NCBI RefSeq assembly: GCF_016464305.1
Contig: NZ_JAEIOJ010000002.1
Coordinates: 558,001 to 622,000 of the forward strand
DNA length: 64,000 nt
Direction of reading: 5' to 3'
From: Umezawaea beigongshangensis
GTDB lineage: Bacteria; Actinomycetota; Actinomycetes; Mycobacteriales; Pseudonocardiaceae
In this document: positions 1 to 8,367 of the stretch, one piece after another
Layout: each line of letters begins with the position of its first letter
How positions within the stretch are numbered: position 1 is the first letter of the stretch
Made by a program: the position numbers and the translations under genes
Notes under the pieces: generated by a model
The model's database searches: none
What the model saw: the letters and a program-made list of their open reading frames with translations, nothing else
What the model was told of the DNA's origin: nothing

Positions 1-1071
<1,071 letters not shown>

Positions 1072-1081
1072 GTCCCGCTCT

Positions 1082-1125
1082 CGCGCGAGGGGCCGTCCAC
1101 CTCCGGGTGGGCGGCCCCTCGCGCG
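1082..1125. terminator. bidirectional hairpin between acnA and DUF4291 gene
   Basis: Perfect 14-bp arms, CGCGCGAGGGGCCG (1082-1095) and its complement (1112-1125), enclose a 16-base loop that can itself pair CCAC with GTGG. It lies 10 bases after the aconitase stop and directly abuts the stop codon of the convergent DUF4291 gene, so it can serve both transcripts. There is no T-run, as is usual in this GC class. Confidence 0.85.
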
Positions 1126-1683
1126 TCAGCCGGTGGCGCCGAGGCGCTCCGCGACGTCCGGCGGGAGCGGGTAGGGGCGCTCCGGCGGCAGCAGGGCGCT
1201 CGCCTCCGCCGTCCGGCCCCGTCGCACGAGGCCGTGCACGGCGTGCGCGAGGTGCGTGACGTCGCGCAGGCCCACCGTCCACTCCCGCACGTACCGGTGG
1301 GACGCCGAGCCCGCCAGCCCGACCTGGATCGCCCGGTGCGCCAGGGGGTTCAGGTGCAGGTCGCGCTCCGGGTCCCACTGGACGCGCACCTCCGGCTTGC
1401 GCTCCGCCCGCTCGCTGCTGAGCACCGCCGACCGCAGGGCCGACTCGAACCCCTCGCGGGTGACGGTGATGGCGAGGACGCGCTCCTGGTCCGGCTTCCC
1501 GGCCCAGCCGCAGCGGTACATCGTCCACAGGAACGACGGCTTGATCCACGTCATCCGGTCGGGCCGGAAGGGCGGCACGAGGCGGCCCGCCGCGAGGGCG
1601 GGTTCGGCGACGGCCGGGGAATAGGCCTGGTAGACGGTGATGGTGCGGGCGTCGTGATCGGCCCTCACCTGCTTGTGCTCCAC
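1126..1683 (-). CDS. DUF4291 domain-containing protein
   Basis: This 185-residue protein fits the DUF4291 family over its full length. It has the opening VRADHDARTITVYQAYSP, the core MTWIKPSFLWTMYR, and a basic C-terminal third ending in PLPPDVAERLG. The family is widespread in actinobacteria and fungi and has no established function. The MTWIKPSFLWMMYR-type motif is its hallmark. The start is GTG at 1683, preceded by a GGGAGAGG-like ribosome site. The gene stands alone, converging on acnA and diverging from the cyclohydrolase/folD operon. No signal peptide or membrane segment is visible, so it should be cytoplasmic. Confidence 0.85.
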   Translation of the reverse strand: MEHKQVRADHDARTITVYQAYSPAVAEPALAAGRLVPPFRPDRMTWIKPSFLWTMYRCGWAGKPDQERVLAITVTREGFESALRSAVLSSERAERKPEVRVQWDPERDLHLNPLAHRAIQVGLAGSASHRYVREWTVGLRDVTHLAHAVHGLVRRGRTAEASALLPPERPYPLPPDVAERLGATG

Positions 1684-1756
1684 CCCGTCAGCCTCTCCCG
1701 GCGGTCAACCGGGATTCGGCCGCTCGTGGTGCGCGCGCGGCCCGAACCGGCAGCGA

Positions 1757-1762
1757 TAGGGT
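1757..1762 (+). promoter_or_regulatory. -10 box of a leaderless promoter (cyclohydrolase operon)
   Basis: TAGGGT lies exactly seven bases before the GTG start at 1770 and there is no Shine-Dalgarno sequence. This spacing places the transcription start at or next to the start codon. The same geometry is found before several other genes in the window. Confidence 0.55.
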
Positions 1763-1769
1763 CGGCACC

Positions 1770-2390
1770 GTGCGCGATCAGACGATCACCGACTTCCTCG
1801 ACCAGCTCGCCAGCCGCGCGCCCGCTCCGGGCGGCGGTGCGAGCGCCGCCCTGCACGCCGCGCAGGCCGCGGCGCTGCTCGGCATGGTCGCCCGCTACAG
1901 CGACGGCCCGAAGCACGCCGAGCACGCCGGCCTGATCGACCGGGTCCGCGACGACGCCGACGCGGCGCGCGACCGCGCGCTCGGGCTCGCGGAGGAGGAC
2001 GCGGCGGCGTTCACCGCCGTCACCGACGCCTACCGGCTGCCGAAGGCGTCCGACGAGGAGAGGGCGGCGCGCTCGCGGGCGATCGCCGACGCGCTCGTCG
2101 GCGCGGCGGAACCGCCCGCGCGGGTCGTGCGGGAGGCGCGGCGGCTCGTGGCGCTCGCCGCGGAACTGCTGCCGGTGGCCAACCGCACCGTGATCACCGA
2201 CGTCGCCGCGGCGACCGAGGCGGCGCGAGCGGCGGCCACCACGGCCCGGATCAACGTCGAGGTCAACCTCCGCGGGATCACCGACGAGGCGGTGCGGACG
2301 TCGCTGACCGCCGACGTGGCGAGCGTGGACGACGTCGTGGCCGGGGCCGAGCGGGTCACCGCCGCCGTGCGCGAGGAGATCGCCCGATGA
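1770..2390 (+). CDS. cyclodeaminase/cyclohydrolase family protein (FchA-like)
   Basis: The 206-residue protein belongs to the FTCD C-terminal domain family. It has the N-terminal motif FLDQLASRAPAPGGGASAA, a glycine-rich folate-binding turn at about residues 6-24, followed by an all-helical body with LPKASDEERAARS. Members are either formimino-THF cyclodeaminases or stand-alone methenyl-THF cyclohydrolases (FchA of acetogens and methylotrophs). No formiminotransferase domain is fused and no histidine-degradation gene is nearby. The stop overlaps the ATG of the following FolD (ATGA), implying translational coupling. Because that FolD lacks the cyclohydrolase lysine, the FchA role (methenyl-THF to formyl-THF) is the better inference. 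Confidence 0.85.
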   Translation: MRDQTITDFLDQLASRAPAPGGGASAALHAAQAAALLGMVARYSDGPKHAEHAGLIDRVRDDADAARDRALGLAEEDAAAFTAVTDAYRLPKASDEERAARSRAIADALVGAAEPPARVVREARRLVALAAELLPVANRTVITDVAAATEAARAAATTARINVEVNLRGITDEAVRTSLTADVASVDDVVAGAERVTAAVREEIAR

Positions 2391-3205
2391 GCGAGCTGTC
2401 CGGCAGGGAACTCGCGGCGGCGATCCGCGCCGACGTCACCGCCCGCGCGGCCGTCGCGCACCCGCGGCTGGCGGTCGTGACGGCGACCGACGACGGGGGC
2501 AGCGCGTGGTACGTGCGCTCCATCGCCACGGCGGCGGCGAAGGTCGGCATCGCCTGCGACGTGGTCGACCTCGGCGCGGGGGCGAGCGCGCGGGACATCG
2601 CCGCGGCGCTGCGCGGACCGGCCGGGGACGACGCCGTGCACGGCGTGGTGCTCCAGACCCCGCTGCCCGCGGGCGTGGCGCTGGAGGACCTGACGGCGGA
2701 GATCCCGCCGCACAAGGACGTGGACGGCGCGAACCCGCTGTCGCTGGGCCGCCTCGCGGCGGGCCTGCCCGCGTTCGCCCCCGCCACCGCCGAGGCGGTC
2801 GTGACGCTCCTGGAGCACCACGACGTCGCCCTGGCCGGGCGGCACGCCGTCGTCGTGGGGCGCTCGACCGTGGTCGGCAAGCCCGCGCTGCACCTGCTGC
2901 TCGACCGGAACGCGACGGTGACCGTCGCCCACTCCCGCACGACCGACCTGGCCGCCGTGACGAGGACGGCCGACGTGCTCGTGGCGGCGGTCGGCCGCGC
3001 CGGACTGATCACGCCGGAGCACGTGCGCCCCGGCGCGGTCGTCGTGGACGTGGGCACGAACCCCACCGAGGACGGCGGTCTCGCGGGCGACGTCGCACCG
3101 GAGGTGGCGTCCGTCGCGAGTGGACTGACCCCGGTGCCCGGCGGCGTCGGCCCGGTCACGACGGCGCTGCTGCTGCGCCACACCGTCGAAGCAGCGGAAC
3201 GGTGA
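2387..3205 (+). CDS. folD: methylenetetrahydrofolate dehydrogenase, FolD family, lacking the cyclohydrolase lysine
   Basis: The 272-residue protein has the FolD layout: an N-terminal catalytic domain with VVLQTPLPAG and KDVDGANPLSLGR, then a Rossmann domain with VVVGRSTVVGKP, and the C-terminal TPVPGGVGPVT. FolD normally oxidises methylene-THF and hydrolyses methenyl-THF. The catalytic motif is usually Y-x-x-x-K; here it reads YVRSI (residues 42-46), so the lysine needed for cyclohydrolase action is isoleucine, codon ATC at 2522-2524. The glutamine (LQTPL) and aspartate (KDVDG) of the site remain. Dehydrogenase activity is probably kept, with the overlapping upstream FchA-like gene supplying the cyclohydrolase step. 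A second, normal folD elsewhere in the genome is likely. Confidence 0.9.
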   Translation: MSELSGRELAAAIRADVTARAAVAHPRLAVVTATDDGGSAWYVRSIATAAAKVGIACDVVDLGAGASARDIAAALRGPAGDDAVHGVVLQTPLPAGVALEDLTAEIPPHKDVDGANPLSLGRLAAGLPAFAPATAEAVVTLLEHHDVALAGRHAVVVGRSTVVGKPALHLLLDRNATVTVAHSRTTDLAAVTRTADVLVAAVGRAGLITPEHVRPGAVVVDVGTNPTEDGGLAGDVAPEVASVASGLTPVPGGVGPVTTALLLRHTVEAAER

Positions 3206-3984
3206 TCCCCTCCGCGCTGGCCCTCGGCGCGCTCGGCGCGGTGTTCTGGATCGGCGCGTCGCGGCGCGCGGTCCGGGTGACGGGTGTCGTGCTGTGCTGG
3301 CTGGCCGCGACGGCGCTCGCGGCCGAACTGGCGGGTGACGTGGTGACGCCGGTCGCGGTGTCGGTGCTGGCGGTGCCGCTGGTGGTGTGGCGGCGCGCGC
3401 TGCTGTCCCGGCCGTGGGCGCCGCTGTACGCCGCCGGCGTCGTCCTGCTGGTGCTGAGCCTGCCGACCCTGCTGGTGAACCCGCAGCCGGTGGACGAGCC
3501 GGTGAGGGTGTACGTCGGCACGGCCCCCGGCTTCGTGACCGGTTCCAGCGCGTACGAGTCCGAGCTGACGGCGACGTTCGACGTCGGTGTGCCCGGCTCC
3601 TGGACGGGTTCCAGGGCGTACGAGTCGCCGCTGACGGAGACGTGGAGCTTCGGCCCCTACTCGTCGTCCACCGCGACGGCGCTGCCCCCCGTGACGGTGC
3701 CGGACGCGGTGGTGATCGCCACCGCCGTGGCGCTCGCACTCGTGGCGTGGGCGTGGCGACGACGTTCGGCGCTCGTGCTCACGACGGCCGGACTGTTCCT
3801 GGTGACCGCCGTGGACGGTGGTCTGGAGCCGTCTGCGCGCGCCGTCTCGTCGTCGGGTCCGCCCGTCGTGCCCGGCCTGATCACGCCGTCGCTGGTGCTG
3901 CTGGCGGGTGCCGCGGTGGCGCTGGTGGCGCACCGTCGGTCCGGTTCGCGGGGCAGGTCCGGACTCTCCGCCGAGGGAGCCTGA
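3202..3984 (+). CDS. polytopic membrane protein of unknown function with an internal 22-residue duplication
   Basis: The GTG at 3202 overlaps the folD stop (GTGA), making this the third gene of a coupled operon. The product is 260 residues. Hydrophobic segments lie near 3-18, 27-43, 47-63, 75-92, 165-184, 188-204 and 225-243. A polar, probably extracytoplasmic loop at 95-165 contains two consecutive copies of a 22-residue unit: PGFVTGSSAYESELTATFDVG at 109-129 and PGSWTGSRAYESPLTETWSFG at 131-151. The family was not recognised. Its coupling to one-carbon genes is suggestive but does not assign a function. A basic tail (RRSGSRGRSG) ends the protein. Confidence 0.75.
   Translation: MIPSALALGALGAVFWIGASRRAVRVTGVVLCWLAATALAAELAGDVVTPVAVSVLAVPLVVWRRALLSRPWAPLYAAGVVLLVLSLPTLLVNPQPVDEPVRVYVGTAPGFVTGSSAYESELTATFDVGVPGSWTGSRAYESPLTETWSFGPYSSSTATALPPVTVPDAVVIATAVALALVAWAWRRRSALVLTTAGLFLVTAVDGGLEPSARAVSSSGPPVVPGLITPSLVLLAGAAVALVAHRRSGSRGRSGLSAEGA
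3526..3657 (+). repeat. 66-bp tandem duplication inside the membrane protein gene
   Basis: Two in-frame 66-bp copies (3526-3591 and 3592-3657) encode the repeated SxAYES-LT unit. Nucleotide identity is high around GGTTCCAG and GCGTACGAGTC, which suggests a fairly recent duplication. Confidence 0.7.
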
Positions 3985-3993
3985 ACGCTCGTC

Positions 3994-4638
3994 TCAGGTG
4001 CCCAGGTGGCGGAGGATCGCCAGCACGCGGCGGCTGTAGCCCGCCGTGCGGTGCAGCTCCAGCTTGTCGAAGATCGAGTTCACGTGCTTCTCCACGGCGC
4101 TGGCCGACACGTGCAGCGCGCTCGCGATGCTCGCGTTGGTGTGGCCCTCGGCCATCTTCTCCAGCACGTCGCGCTCGCGCGGGGTCAGCCGCGTCAGCGG
4201 GTCGAGGTGGGTGGTGCGGGCCAGCAGCCGCCGGACCACCTCGGGGTCGAACGCGGCGCCGCCCGCACCGACGCGGTCCAGGGCGTCCAGGAAGTCCCCG
4301 ACCTGCGCCACCCGGTCTTTGAGCAGGTAGCCGACCCGGCCACCGTCACCGGTGACGAGTTCGGTGGCGTAGCGCTTCTCCACGTACTGCGACAGCACGA
4401 GCACGCCGATCGCGGGCCACCGGCGGCGGACCTCCAGTGCCGCGCGCAGTCCCTCGTCGGTGTGCGTCGGCGGCATCCGGACGTCGGTGACCACCACGTC
4501 CGGCGGGTGCGTCTCGACGGCGGCCACCAGCTCGGTGGCGTTCCCCACCGCGGCGACGACGTCGTGCCCCTCCTCGACCAGCAACCGGACCAGTCCCTCG
4601 CGCAGCAGGATCGAGTCCTCGGCCAGGATCACCCGCAC
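3994..4638 (-). CDS. NarL/FixJ-type response regulator
   Basis: The 214-residue protein has a receiver domain (RVILAEDSILLREGL, phosphoacceptor aspartate in VVVTDVRMPP, switch lysine in YLLKDRV) and a C-terminal LuxR-type DNA-binding domain (LTPRERDVLEKMAEGHTNAS, then SASAVEKHVNSIFDKL). It is the partner of the histidine kinase encoded immediately upstream. The GTG start at 4638 overlaps the kinase's last codons by 10 bases, indicating translational coupling. It converges on the membrane protein gene with a 9-base gap. Targets are unknown; the divergent DedA gene beyond the kinase is a candidate. Confidence 0.92.
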   Translation of the reverse strand: MRVILAEDSILLREGLVRLLVEEGHDVVAAVGNATELVAAVETHPPDVVVTDVRMPPTHTDEGLRAALEVRRRWPAIGVLVLSQYVEKRYATELVTGDGGRVGYLLKDRVAQVGDFLDALDRVGAGGAAFDPEVVRRLLARTTHLDPLTRLTPRERDVLEKMAEGHTNASIASALHVSASAVEKHVNSIFDKLELHRTAGYSRRVLAILRHLGT

Positions 4639-5771
4639 GGCAGCTCCGCGACCACCGTCGTCGGGCCGCCGGGCGGGCTGTCCAGCGTGAACAGCCCGTC
4701 CACCGCGGCCACCCTGCGCGCCAGACCGGACAGCCCGCCACCGCTCGGGTCGGCTCCGCCGGAACCGTCGTCGGCGACGCGCACCACCACGGTCTCCCCC
4801 ACCCGCTCCACGTCGATGCCGATCCCGGTGGCCCCCGAGTGCTTGATCGCGTTGGTGACGGCTTCGGACACCACGAAGTACGCGGCGGTCTCGACCGCCG
4901 CGGTCAGCCGTCCGGACAGCTCGCAGCGCAGCCGCACCGGCACGCCGGAACGTTCGGCGAGCGCCTCCAGCGCGGTGTGCAGCCCCGCCTCGTCCAGGGC
5001 GGTCGGATAGACGCGCCAGGTGACGTCGCGCAGGTCGGCCAGCACGCGCTGCGACTCCTCGTGGGCCTGGCGCAGCAGGTCGTCGGCGTGCGCCCGTTCC
5101 GTCGAGCGGCGCGCGCGGCCGAGCAGCATCCCCAGCGCGACCAGCCGCTGCTGCACCCCGTCGTGCAGGTCGCGCTCGATGCGGCGGCGCTCGTCGTTCA
5201 CCGCCTCGACCACCTCGGCGCGGCTGACCGCCAGCTCGGAGACCCGTCGGCGCAGCAGCTCCCGGCCGTCGGGGCCGAGGAACCGCGCGGCCACGGCCCG
5301 TTCCGCGGTCACCACCCCGATCACCCCCTGCACCGAGAGGAAGACCAGAACCACGCCGACCAGCACGAACGTGATCCGCTCCGACCAGTCGTCGACGCCG
5401 GCACCTCCCCCGAGCGGCTGCCCCGACACCAGTTGCCACACCATGATCGCAGCCGACGCCGCACCCAGCCCGACGAACGTCACGACGCCCTGACCGAGGC
5501 AGCCGACCACCAGCCGGACGGCCAGGTAGCGCCAGGCGCGCGGTCCCGACGAGCCGCCGGGGACGGTCGCGTCGAAGTGGTCCGCCAGTCTGCGGCGCTC
5601 CAGCTCGACCAACCGCAGCGCCCACGCGTAGATCCTCGGCCGCGCCGCGGGAACGGCCAGCGCGGGGCCGGTGCACAGGACGAAGGCCAGCTCGGCGAAC
5701 GCGGTCACACCGCCGAACACCACTCCCACCGTCACGCGCACGGCTCGCCGGAACACGTCGGAAGCAGGCAC
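4629..5771 (-). CDS. membrane sensor histidine kinase, DesK/NarX-type
   Basis: The product has 380 residues. The first ~160 form a membrane sensor domain resembling the actinobacterial putative sensor family, with hydrophobic stretches near 12-40, 85-115 and 130-155. A HisKA_3 dimerisation helix follows with the phosphoacceptor histidine in ERRRIERDLHDGVQQR, then an HATPase domain with N-box SEAVTNAIKHS and G-box VADDGSGG. It phosphorylates the downstream NarL-type regulator. The start is GTG at 5771. TAACCT six bases upstream, with no ribosome site, suggests a leaderless transcript. Confidence 0.92.
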   Translation of the reverse strand: MPASDVFRRAVRVTVGVVFGGVTAFAELAFVLCTGPALAVPAARPRIYAWALRLVELERRRLADHFDATVPGGSSGPRAWRYLAVRLVVGCLGQGVVTFVGLGAASAAIMVWQLVSGQPLGGGAGVDDWSERITFVLVGVVLVFLSVQGVIGVVTAERAVAARFLGPDGRELLRRRVSELAVSRAEVVEAVNDERRRIERDLHDGVQQRLVALGMLLGRARRSTERAHADDLLRQAHEESQRVLADLRDVTWRVYPTALDEAGLHTALEALAERSGVPVRLRCELSGRLTAAVETAAYFVVSEAVTNAIKHSGATGIGIDVERVGETVVVRVADDGSGGADPSGGGLSGLARRVAAVDGLFTLDSPPGGPTTVVAELPCG

Positions 5772-5777
5772 GAGAGC

Positions 5778-5894
5778 AGGTTATCGAGGGCCCCGCGGGG
5801 GTGTACTGCGGTTTTCCGCAGCGTTCGGGTGCGGAAGGTCCGCGCGCGGACGGCGGTGAACCGCATGGTTCCGACCAGCGCGAATTCCTAGCGT
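5778..5894. promoter_or_regulatory. divergent promoter region, kinase operon / DedA gene
   Basis: On the minus strand TAACCT (5778-5783) is six bases from the kinase GTG. On the plus strand TAGCGT (5889-5894) is seven bases from the DedA ATG. Both look leaderless. Between them are two similar dyads, TGCGG-tttt-CCGCA (5807-5820) and TGCGG-aaggt-CCGCG (5830-5844), spaced two helical turns apart. They are candidate binding sites for a dimeric regulator, possibly the NarL-type protein of this locus. Confidence 0.5.
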
Positions 5895-5901
5895 TCCGGG
5901 C

Positions 5902-6561
5902 ATGACGACGCTCACCGCACCGACCGACACCGCCGAACCCCTGGGAGGGCTCGCCGGCTGGGCCGTCGGACTGATGGACTCGCTCGGCGGCCCCGGCGCC
6001 GCCCTGATCGTGGGTCTGGACAACCTCTTCCCGCCGATCCCCAGCGAACTCGTGCTGCCCCTGGCCGGGTTCTCCGCCAGCCGGGGGACCTTCACCCTCG
6101 TGGGCGCCCTGGCCTGGACCACGCTGGGCTCGGTGCTCGGCGCGATCGTGGTCTACCTGCTCGGGGCGCTGCTGGGCCGCGAGCGGACCAGGGGGCTGCT
6201 GGCGCGCATCCCGCTCGTCGAAGCGGCCGACTTCGACCGCACCGAGCGCTGGTTCGCCCGGCACGGCACGAAGGCGGTGTTCTTCGGCCGGATGGTGCCG
6301 ATCTTCCGCAGCCTGATCTCGCTGCCGGCCGGGATCGAGCGGATGCCGTTCTGGACGTTCCTGACGCTGACCACGCTGGGCAGCCTGATCTGGAACTCGG
6401 TGTTCGTCGGAGCCGGGTACGCGCTCGGGGAGAACTGGCACCGGATCGGCGACTACGCCGACGTGTTCCAGAAGCTCGTGATCGGTCTGGTGGTCGTGGC
6501 GGTCACGGTGTTCGTCGTGGTCCGGCTGCGGGCCCGCCGCACCGCCTCCCGCACGCGCTGA
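5902..6561 (+). CDS. DedA family membrane protein
   Basis: The 219-residue protein fits the DedA/SNARE-associated family throughout. It has the re-entrant motif region NLFPPIPSELVLPLAGF near residues 40-56, the characteristic FFGRMVPIFRSLISLPAGIERMPF at about 132-155, and the closing LGSLIWNSVFVGAGYALGENW. DedA proteins act as undecaprenyl-phosphate or lipid flippases or affect the proton-motive force; the exact substrate here is unknown. Hydrophobic segments flank these motifs and a basic tail ends the protein. It is transcribed away from the two-component pair, and a hairpin overlaps its stop. Confidence 0.93.
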   Translation: MTTLTAPTDTAEPLGGLAGWAVGLMDSLGGPGAALIVGLDNLFPPIPSELVLPLAGFSASRGTFTLVGALAWTTLGSVLGAIVVYLLGALLGRERTRGLLARIPLVEAADFDRTERWFARHGTKAVFFGRMVPIFRSLISLPAGIERMPFWTFLTLTTLGSLIWNSVFVGAGYALGENWHRIGDYADVFQKLVIGLVVVAVTVFVVVRLRARRTASRTR

Positions 6562-6575
6562 CGCGCGGGAGGCGG
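6542..6575. terminator. hairpin at the end of the DedA gene
   Basis: CCGCCTCCCGC (6542-6552) pairs perfectly with GCGGGAGGCGG (6565-6575) across a 12-base loop containing the DedA stop codon. The 22-bp repeat array begins at its last base. Confidence 0.7.
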
Positions 6576-6640
6576 TGTTCGAACGCTCCACTCGTGGTGC
6601 TCGAACGCTCCACTCGCGGTGTCCGAACGCTCCACTCGCG
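6575..6640 (-). repeat. three tandem copies of a 22-bp intergenic repeat
   Basis: Three exact-period units (6575-6596, 6597-6618, 6619-6640) share the core CGAACGCTCCACTCG preceded by GTGNNC. The array fills the gap between two convergent genes and ends two bases before the stop codon of the peptidase gene. The same unit occurs at 44973-45086. Confidence 0.85.
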
Positions 6641-6642
6641 GG

Positions 6643-8256
6643 TCAGGCGAAGGGTTGGGCGTCGGGCTGGAAGACCTGGCCGTCGGCCGGGGCCGTCAGG
6701 TTCACCAGGTAGTCCGTCACGGCCGTGTCGACGCCCTCGCTGTCGCCCAGGATGCAGTGGCCGAAGGAGTCGACGCTGAGCAGGCGGGCGTTGCCCAGCT
6801 GCTTCGTCATGCGCTTCGAGAAGTCGTGCCGGGTGGCGGGGTCGTAGTAGTTGCCGACCACGACCACCGGGTTCGGCGTCCGGCGGTTCCACGGCCCGGA
6901 GTAGCGGTCCGGGTGCCGCACCGGCCACGTCGCGCACGTCAGCAGGTCCGACGCCGCCTGCTGGCGGGCGAAGGTCGGCGACTCGCGCTCCCAGACGTTC
7001 GCGATGATCGGGAACAGCCCGGGGGCGCGCAGGAACGGCTTGTCCGTGCAGTTGACGCCGAAGTAGGAGTCGTCGCTGTCGTAGGGGGCGTCGACCACGC
7101 CCACCCGCACGTCGGCCAGGCCGTGCCGGTTGTTCAGCAGCGGCACGTCGGGGGCCGCGGGGGCCGCCGCGGCCGAGACCGACGGGAACGCCGTGTCGTA
7201 CGCGCTCTGCAGGCGCGCGGCGAGGACGCTGAACGACGACGGCGAGTACAGGTTGCTCGACACCTGGCCGACGAACGCGGCGAACGTCACGACCTGGCCG
7301 TCCGGCAGGGTCACCGGGGTGGTGCGCAGGTGCTCGCGGAGCTGGTCGAACTTCGCGCGCGGGTCGCCCTCGGAGAACGCGCACTTCTCGGCCACCGCGT
7401 CGCAGCGCTTCAGGAACGCGTCGAGGGCGATCTCGAAGCCCTGCGCGCGCTGCCGGTCGTACTCGGTGCCGTTGGTGGTGCGCAGCGCCGGGTCGACGTT
7501 GCCGTCCAGCACGATCGCGCGGGACCGCTGCGGGAACAGGTTCGCGTAGGTCGCGCCGAGCAGGGTGCCGTAGGAGAAGCCGACGTAGGTCAGCTCCTGA
7601 TCACCGACGCCCCGGCGCAGGAGGTCCAGGTCGCGGGCCACGTCCTCGGTGGACATGTGGTCCAGCAGCGGACCGGCGGTGCGGGCGCACGCGTCGGTGT
7701 AGTCGCGGGTGGCGTCCACCGTGTCGCGGATCTCGGTCCGCGTGATCGGCGCGGAGGACATGCGCGAGTAGACCTCGTTCGCCTCCTCGTTCGTGGCGAA
7801 GCAGCGCAGCGGGTCGCTGCGGCCGACACCGCGCGGGTCGAAGCCGATGAGGTCGAACCGGTCGAGGACGTCCTGCTGGAAGAACGAGGCGCCGTGGGCG
7901 GCGTAGACGAGCCCCGCGCCGCCGGGCCCGCCGGGGTTGACGAACAGCGAGCCGATCTTCCTCGCCTGGTCGAGCGCGGGGCGCTTCATCATCCGGATGC
8001 CCACGGTCGCGCCGCGCGGACGGTCGTGGTCCACCGGCACGGCGTAGGTGGCGCAGCTCACCACCTCGCGCGAAGCCGCGGGGATCTCGGCGAGCACGTC
8101 GGCCGCGCACGTCTCCCACTGCGCGGGCGCCGCGTGGAAGCCCGCCGTCTCCGGCTGCGCGACGGCGGTGCCCGCGACTCCCGACAGCGCCGTCCCCAGC
8201 GCCAGCGCCGCCGTCAGCGCCGCTCCGCCCACCGATCTGCGCACACGATCTCCCAC
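6643..8256 (-). CDS. secreted tripeptidyl aminopeptidase-like alpha/beta hydrolase (S33)
   Basis: A GTG at 8256 preceded by GGAAGGAG gives 537 residues. A Sec signal peptide (RR, hydrophobic ALTAALALGTALSGVA, then AVA before QPE) predicts export. The mature part resembles Streptomyces tripeptidyl aminopeptidases. It has the oxyanion motif NPGGPGGAG, nucleophile serine in VGFSYGTLLGA, an aspartate in the later VVVVGNYYDPATRHDF segment, and histidine in FGHCI, with the TAP C-terminal domain. Such enzymes release N-terminal tripeptides from extracellular proteins. It lies downstream of the ergothioneine operon on the same strand, separated by 111 bases with its own ribosome site, so co-transcription is uncertain. 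Confidence 0.9.
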   Translation of the reverse strand: MGDRVRRSVGGAALTAALALGTALSGVAGTAVAQPETAGFHAAPAQWETCAADVLAEIPAASREVVSCATYAVPVDHDRPRGATVGIRMMKRPALDQARKIGSLFVNPGGPGGAGLVYAAHGASFFQQDVLDRFDLIGFDPRGVGRSDPLRCFATNEEANEVYSRMSSAPITRTEIRDTVDATRDYTDACARTAGPLLDHMSTEDVARDLDLLRRGVGDQELTYVGFSYGTLLGATYANLFPQRSRAIVLDGNVDPALRTTNGTEYDRQRAQGFEIALDAFLKRCDAVAEKCAFSEGDPRAKFDQLREHLRTTPVTLPDGQVVTFAAFVGQVSSNLYSPSSFSVLAARLQSAYDTAFPSVSAAAAPAAPDVPLLNNRHGLADVRVGVVDAPYDSDDSYFGVNCTDKPFLRAPGLFPIIANVWERESPTFARQQAASDLLTCATWPVRHPDRYSGPWNRRTPNPVVVVGNYYDPATRHDFSKRMTKQLGNARLLSVDSFGHCILGDSEGVDTAVTDYLVNLTAPADGQVFQPDAQPFA

Positions 8257-8367
8257 CGGTCCCGCTCCTTCCGCCACCCGACGCGCCGTCACGGCGCGTC
8301 GAGAGCGAAGCTTCCACGCGCGCGGCGTCGGCGACACCGCAGATCGGAGGGAATTCCGGCGCGCGGA

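Noticed and set aside
6453-6635. Short frames spelling ERSTRG / EWSVRT-type peptides over the 22-bp repeats.
   Set aside because: These are translations of the intergenic repeat itself, in several frames, without start signals; treated as repeat DNA, not peptides.
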